17,711 bases of DNA from JOPF136 sp035541255 (GTDB lineage Bacteria; Acidobacteriota; Terriglobia; Acidiferrales; UBA7541): contig DATKNR010000134.1 of the NCBI GenBank assembly GCA_035541255.1, forward strand, positions 1-17,711. Direction: 5' to 3'. A program made the position numbers and the translations under genes. A model generated the notes under the pieces. It did not search any database. It saw nothing but the letters and a program-made list of their open reading frames with translations, and was not told the DNA's origin. Shown piece by piece: positions 15,301 through 17,711 of the stretch. The stretch's first letter is position 1; every line of letters begins with the position of its first letter.

Positions 15301-17711
15301 TTCGTTCCGACGCTGACGATTACGATGGCCACGCTGCCGAACGGCGCCGTGGGCGTGCCCTATGGCGCGGATATTTCATTCAATGGCGGCCATGGGCCCT
15401 ACTTCGTTGGGGTCACCAGCGGCGCGCTGCCGGCCGGCTTCTCCATGACCACCACCGGCGGCGGTAATGTCAACCCGGGACACGTGTACAACACCACTTC
15501 GCCGCCGACGACGGCAGGCACGTTTACGTTTGGCGTGACGGTGACTGACTCGTCGTCGCCCACGCCGCAGATGACCACCATGACGATTTCGCTCACCATA
15601 GGCGCCGCGCCCGCCAATACTCAGCCGTCGCTGCTGAAAGGCCAGTACGCCTTCTCGCTCACAGGATTCAACGATGGCAACGACCAGGAAAATGGCGCCC
15701 TAGGCAGCCTGAACTTTGACGGCGCGGGAAATATTACAGGCGTTGTGGATGTCAACGACTCCCAGGGCGGCATCTCGCAGAATGTTGCGGTTACCGGCAC
15801 CTACTCTGTGGGGCCGGACAACCGCGGATTCATGACGCTGAGCGCCGCGGGCATGCCGGGAAATCTCAATTTGGCCATCGCCGTAGGCACGGTCTATCGC
15901 GGTGTGGCCTACGAGGCACGCATTACGCAGTTCAACGACAGCAATCAGAATGACAACATCGGCTCCGGTTTCATGCGCTTGCAAGATCCCACGGCGTTCA
16001 ATCAGAACGCGGTCGCCGCCACTTATATGTTCGGAGCGACGGGGCAGGATCCAGGTCTTGGGCGCGTCGCAGAGAGTGGGCTGATTTCCTTCGACAACCT
16101 GCTGCACATCACCGGCGGGTCCTCCGACTATAACGATAACGGGACAGAAGGCGCCTTGACGTCGATTACCGGAACGTACACGGCGCCGGACGCCAACGGC
16201 AGGATGGTATTCACCGAAACGCTGGTTCCTGGCGGACCCTCGACGGTGGTGACCTACATCATCGACTCCAGCGAAGCCGTGTTCATGAACCTCGATCCGC
16301 GGACGACGAATGCCATCATGATCGGCTCCGCGTTGCGCCAGGCGAGTCCCGGCACGTTCAGCAACGGTTCTCTGCACGGACCCGATGTCCTCTATTTCAA
16401 TGCCTTGGAGTCCGGTGGCGGAGGTTCGGAGGCAATATCGGGAGTGGCCAGCGCCTCGGGCTCGACGCTCACGGCAAATTACGACGACAACAGCGCCGGA
16501 AGTCTTACACTCGGCGGGACAATCGCCTTCAACTACTCCGTGGCGGCCAACGGGAGGGTCGCTGCTTCGAGCGCGAATGCAGGGTTGATCTGCTACCTGG
16601 CGTCGCAGGACCACGGTTTCTGCATCCTTCCCGGTGACTCCTCAGCCGGCGCAGGACAGATTCTGCCTCAGTCCGGTGGTCCGTTCTCCGCGTCCACGAT
16701 CGGCAGCAACGTCTATTTCGGGCAATCAGAAACGGTGCAGTCTCATGAATCCATCTCGGGCATCGGAGTTCCGGGCGGGTCTGGAACTCTAAATCTCACC
16801 GTGGACGACAGCCATCAGGGAGGCGATCTGTCGTTTGGACAGTCCGCGCAGTTCAACTTCACGGTGACATCGAATGGCCACGTAACAGGGATTCCAAATG
16901 CGCAGATCGGAGGCACCTCGGGTTATCTGGTTTCGCCGTATGAGCTGACCTTCCTGGACACAACTAACGGAAGTGGCCAGGGCCAGGGACAGATGAACTC
17001 CGGCCATCCGCACGTTTATCTTGCAAAGACCATAGTGGCGCCTCCGGGGACGCCCGGGCCGACTGGGTTGGCAGTGAACTTCCCGACGACCGTGCAGCAG
17101 GGAATGAGCGCGCAGTCCGCGCCGATTACGCTGACCAATAACGGCCTGGGGCCGATGATCTTCACCGGCGTGGACAACTCGGCAGCTATGGATTTCAGCG
17201 CCAGCGGCACTGTCGTCGCCGGCTCGGGCGTCAGCAGTTGCCTCCCTGTCGCCGGAATGTATGTGCTGCAACCGGGCGTTTCCTGCACGATCGTGGTGAG
17301 CTTCAACCCGACGGCGGCCACGCCCACGGGCACGATGCTCAACGAAACCCTGGTGATCACTACGGACGGCACCGGCAGCCTCTCCATCTCCGTGAGCGGC
17401 ATGGCATCGCCTTCGGGCGGCGGGTGCGGGACGAATATGTGGGTGGGAATGGCAGGCGACGGCCAGTGGGGCACGGCGGGGAATTGGAGCGGCGGTGTGC
17501 CTGTGGCCGGGAACGATGTGTGCATCCCGACGGGATTCGACGTGACGGTGGGCGGGCTGGCGGCGGGCAACCAGACCATCAACTCGCTGACCGTGCAGGG
17601 CACGTCGACGCTAACGATCACGGGCGGCCCGTTGACGGTAACAACTACAGCGACGGCGACGACGCTGACCGTAAACGGCGGGACATTGACCGTGAGTGGC
17701 GCGGCGACGAT
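12382..17711 (+). CDS. giant secreted multidomain protein with NHL repeats, choice-of-anchor D, Fn3 and Ig-like modules (partial, 3' end outside window)
   Basis: The reading frame stays open for 1776 codons to the edge. Residues 1-23 form a Sec signal peptide (RR, hydrophobic core LLVFLFVG, cleavage after ARA). In order follow: NHL-type repeats (25-753); choice-of-anchor D domain 1 (about 761-872, with a Cys pair around CTSATFVLAPTASC); Fn3 (about 873-968, PSGLTATPGTHVVNLSWTAS); putative Ig (about 975-1075, SGALPAGFSMTTTG); four divergent unnamed modules (about 1083-1544); choice-of-anchor D domain 2 (about 1554-1675, ending LETLVITTDGTGSLSISVSG-like); then, from 1681, a Trp/Gly-rich start (WGTAGNWSGGVPVAGNDVCI) running into Thr/Gly-rich strands that look like a beta-helix. 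All of this suits an extracellular or surface protein for adhesion or binding of polymers; no catalytic motif was recognised. The C-terminus, and so any anchor, is outside. It is co-directional with the activator but separated by 371 bases, so it is probably an independent unit. Confidence 0.9.
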   Translation, partial: MRRLQFSVFSLLVFLFVGTAARAQVPTISTYAGGGLPTAGPATATGIGESGGIARDGAGNLYFSSSTGAILKLDTSGNISVLAGNGTGVFSGDGGPAASAQTGIGISTPPAPVKTDAAGNIYFADGISCTVRRIDASTGDISTVAGTPNTDFYFFSNCNGTGDGGPATSAQLSAPSGLAFDAAGDLFIADYGTCVVRRVDHSTGIITTVAGVAGSCGATGGQGDGGAATSAILENPIGILLDGSGNLYIADSDPISFSSHVRMVNATTHVITTIAGGGTSNPNGVLTATNVLLRFTTGLAFDPSGNLLIVDNGIPGIVSVNKTTQVVTLIAGQFGVSGFSGDGGQATAASFANALGQGTDPDLAVDPATGTIYVTDGFNFRVRKIDGTTHIITTIAGNGGVGDAGPATSAALFDVGLAVDTAGDLFIADTINGRVRMVDHSTQNISTVAGMDVGPVPPPSGDNGPATSAQLFFPRGAAVDSSGDLYFGDNNYTVRRVDGSSKVITRYAGTGNPGFSGDNGPATSAKLRGIRSLATDPAGNLYIADPGNNVIRFVAVGTGTITTVAGNTSLITGGKPSPGYSGDGGPATLAQLNNPSGISLDASGNLLISDQGNDVIREVYCATGSPTCTPPAGFAAHSINTVAGNFNAGGGMGGDGGPATAAALFAPSSVAADVYDNIYISDGGNLRVRVVNSVTGIITTLAGNGLPNFGGDGGPATAAGIWPFHGLATAIDGSGNILVYTQDEFSGRVRLITIPPVPVSYLSPGAGLAFTSQQTGTTSAAQFITVTNSGTGPLNASNVLFSGANPGDFAFAAGGTCTSATFVLAPTASCTLGITFSPQGTGLRTASVSLMDNETGTPASVMLVGNGSAGAPPGAPSGLTATPGTHVVNLSWTASPTGGVTYNVYRMLQSGGVCAPASSATYSLIASSIGTTAYPDMDSSLMAGSTYCYAVTAVSGGLESTFSNVATAALGAGFVPTLTITMATLPNGAVGVPYGADISFNGGHGPYFVGVTSGALPAGFSMTTTGGGNVNPGHVYNTTSPPTTAGTFTFGVTVTDSSSPTPQMTTMTISLTIGAAPANTQPSLLKGQYAFSLTGFNDGNDQENGALGSLNFDGAGNITGVVDVNDSQGGISQNVAVTGTYSVGPDNRGFMTLSAAGMPGNLNLAIAVGTVYRGVAYEARITQFNDSNQNDNIGSGFMRLQDPTAFNQNAVAATYMFGATGQDPGLGRVAESGLISFDNLLHITGGSSDYNDNGTEGALTSITGTYTAPDANGRMVFTETLVPGGPSTVVTYIIDSSEAVFMNLDPRTTNAIMIGSALRQASPGTFSNGSLHGPDVLYFNALESGGGGSEAISGVASASGSTLTANYDDNSAGSLTLGGTIAFNYSVAANGRVAASSANAGLICYLASQDHGFCILPGDSSAGAGQILPQSGGPFSASTIGSNVYFGQSETVQSHESISGIGVPGGSGTLNLTVDDSHQGGDLSFGQSAQFNFTVTSNGHVTGIPNAQIGGTSGYLVSPYELTFLDTTNGSGQGQGQMNSGHPHVYLAKTIVAPPGTPGPTGLAVNFPTTVQQGMSAQSAPITLTNNGLGPMIFTGVDNSAAMDFSASGTVVAGSGVSSCLPVAGMYVLQPGVSCTIVVSFNPTAATPTGTMLNETLVITTDGTGSLSISVSGMASPSGGGCGTNMWVGMAGDGQWGTAGNWSGGVPVAGNDVCIPTGFDVTVGGLAAGNQTINSLTVQGTSTLTITGGPLTVTTTATATTLTVNGGTLTVSGAAT
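12454..14640 (+). repeat. about eleven NHL-type repeats coding for a beta-propeller region
   Basis: Each unit of about 55-75 residues reads roughly GLAFDaaGNLYIADxxNxxVRRVDxxTGIITTVAGN followed by a loop GDGGPATSAQL. I count ten loops with the GD(G/N/A)G core, at roughly residues 92, 163, 223, 340, 400, 460, 516, 580, 654 and 711, plus one degenerate unit near 13,220. Repeats are divergent in DNA; the longest exact copy I noticed is 17 bases, at 14344-14360 and 14515-14531. Ten or more units is more than one six-bladed propeller needs, so two propellers in a row are possible. Confidence 0.85.

Noticed and set aside
15700..16614. 304-codon minus-strand open frame inside the giant secreted gene
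   Set aside because: The opposite frame holds recognisable secreted modules and is open for 1776 codons; this one has no family features.

Overview
The window looks like chromosomal DNA of a GC-rich Gram-negative bacterium, most likely an acidobacterium (Terriglobia-like). Three things suggest this: outer-membrane and periplasmic efflux parts show two membranes; the right-hand third encodes a giant secreted protein mixing NHL repeats with choice-of-anchor D, Fn3 and putative-Ig modules, a blend common in that phylum; and base usage is GC-rich. The assignment is inference from protein style, not from a marker gene. No tRNA, rRNA, insertion sequence, CRISPR array or phage gene was seen.

Left part (1-9642, all on the minus strand, so read right to left): an aldo/keto reductase, then an RND efflux permease, its periplasmic adaptor and a NodT-type outer-membrane lipoprotein. 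After a gap of about 250 bases come a second adaptor (MdtA/MuxA type) and a second RND permease (MdtB/MuxB type) that runs off the left edge. Several genes are packed closely, with two GTGA overlaps of four bases. One outer-membrane channel gene is present for two inner-membrane pumps.

Centre (9643-12010): a divergent intergenic region, then on the plus strand a 692-residue sigma-54 activator with two GAF domains, an intact GAFTGA loop and a Fis-type helix-turn-helix. The intergenic region holds a sigma-54-type -24/-12 promoter (TGGC-N7-TTGC) aimed at the reductase-efflux operon. About 130-167 bases upstream of its predicted start lie three copies of an octamer, TTCGACRG, at the usual distance for an activator's upstream binding site. 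The simplest model is that the activator senses a small molecule through its GAF domains and switches on an operon that reduces a toxic carbonyl compound and exports it or its product. The promoter and operator are predictions.

Right part (12011-17711): about 370 bases without a gene, with a possible sigma-70 promoter and an inverted repeat, followed by one very long secreted protein of at least 1776 residues that leaves the right edge. It has a signal peptide, about eleven NHL-type repeats, a choice-of-anchor D domain, Fn3, a putative Ig domain, four divergent modules of about 110-120 residues that I cannot name, a second choice-of-anchor D domain and the start of a beta-helix-like region. 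Sampled base counts show a strong G excess on the plus strand up to about 12 kb, whatever the gene direction, which disappears in this last gene.
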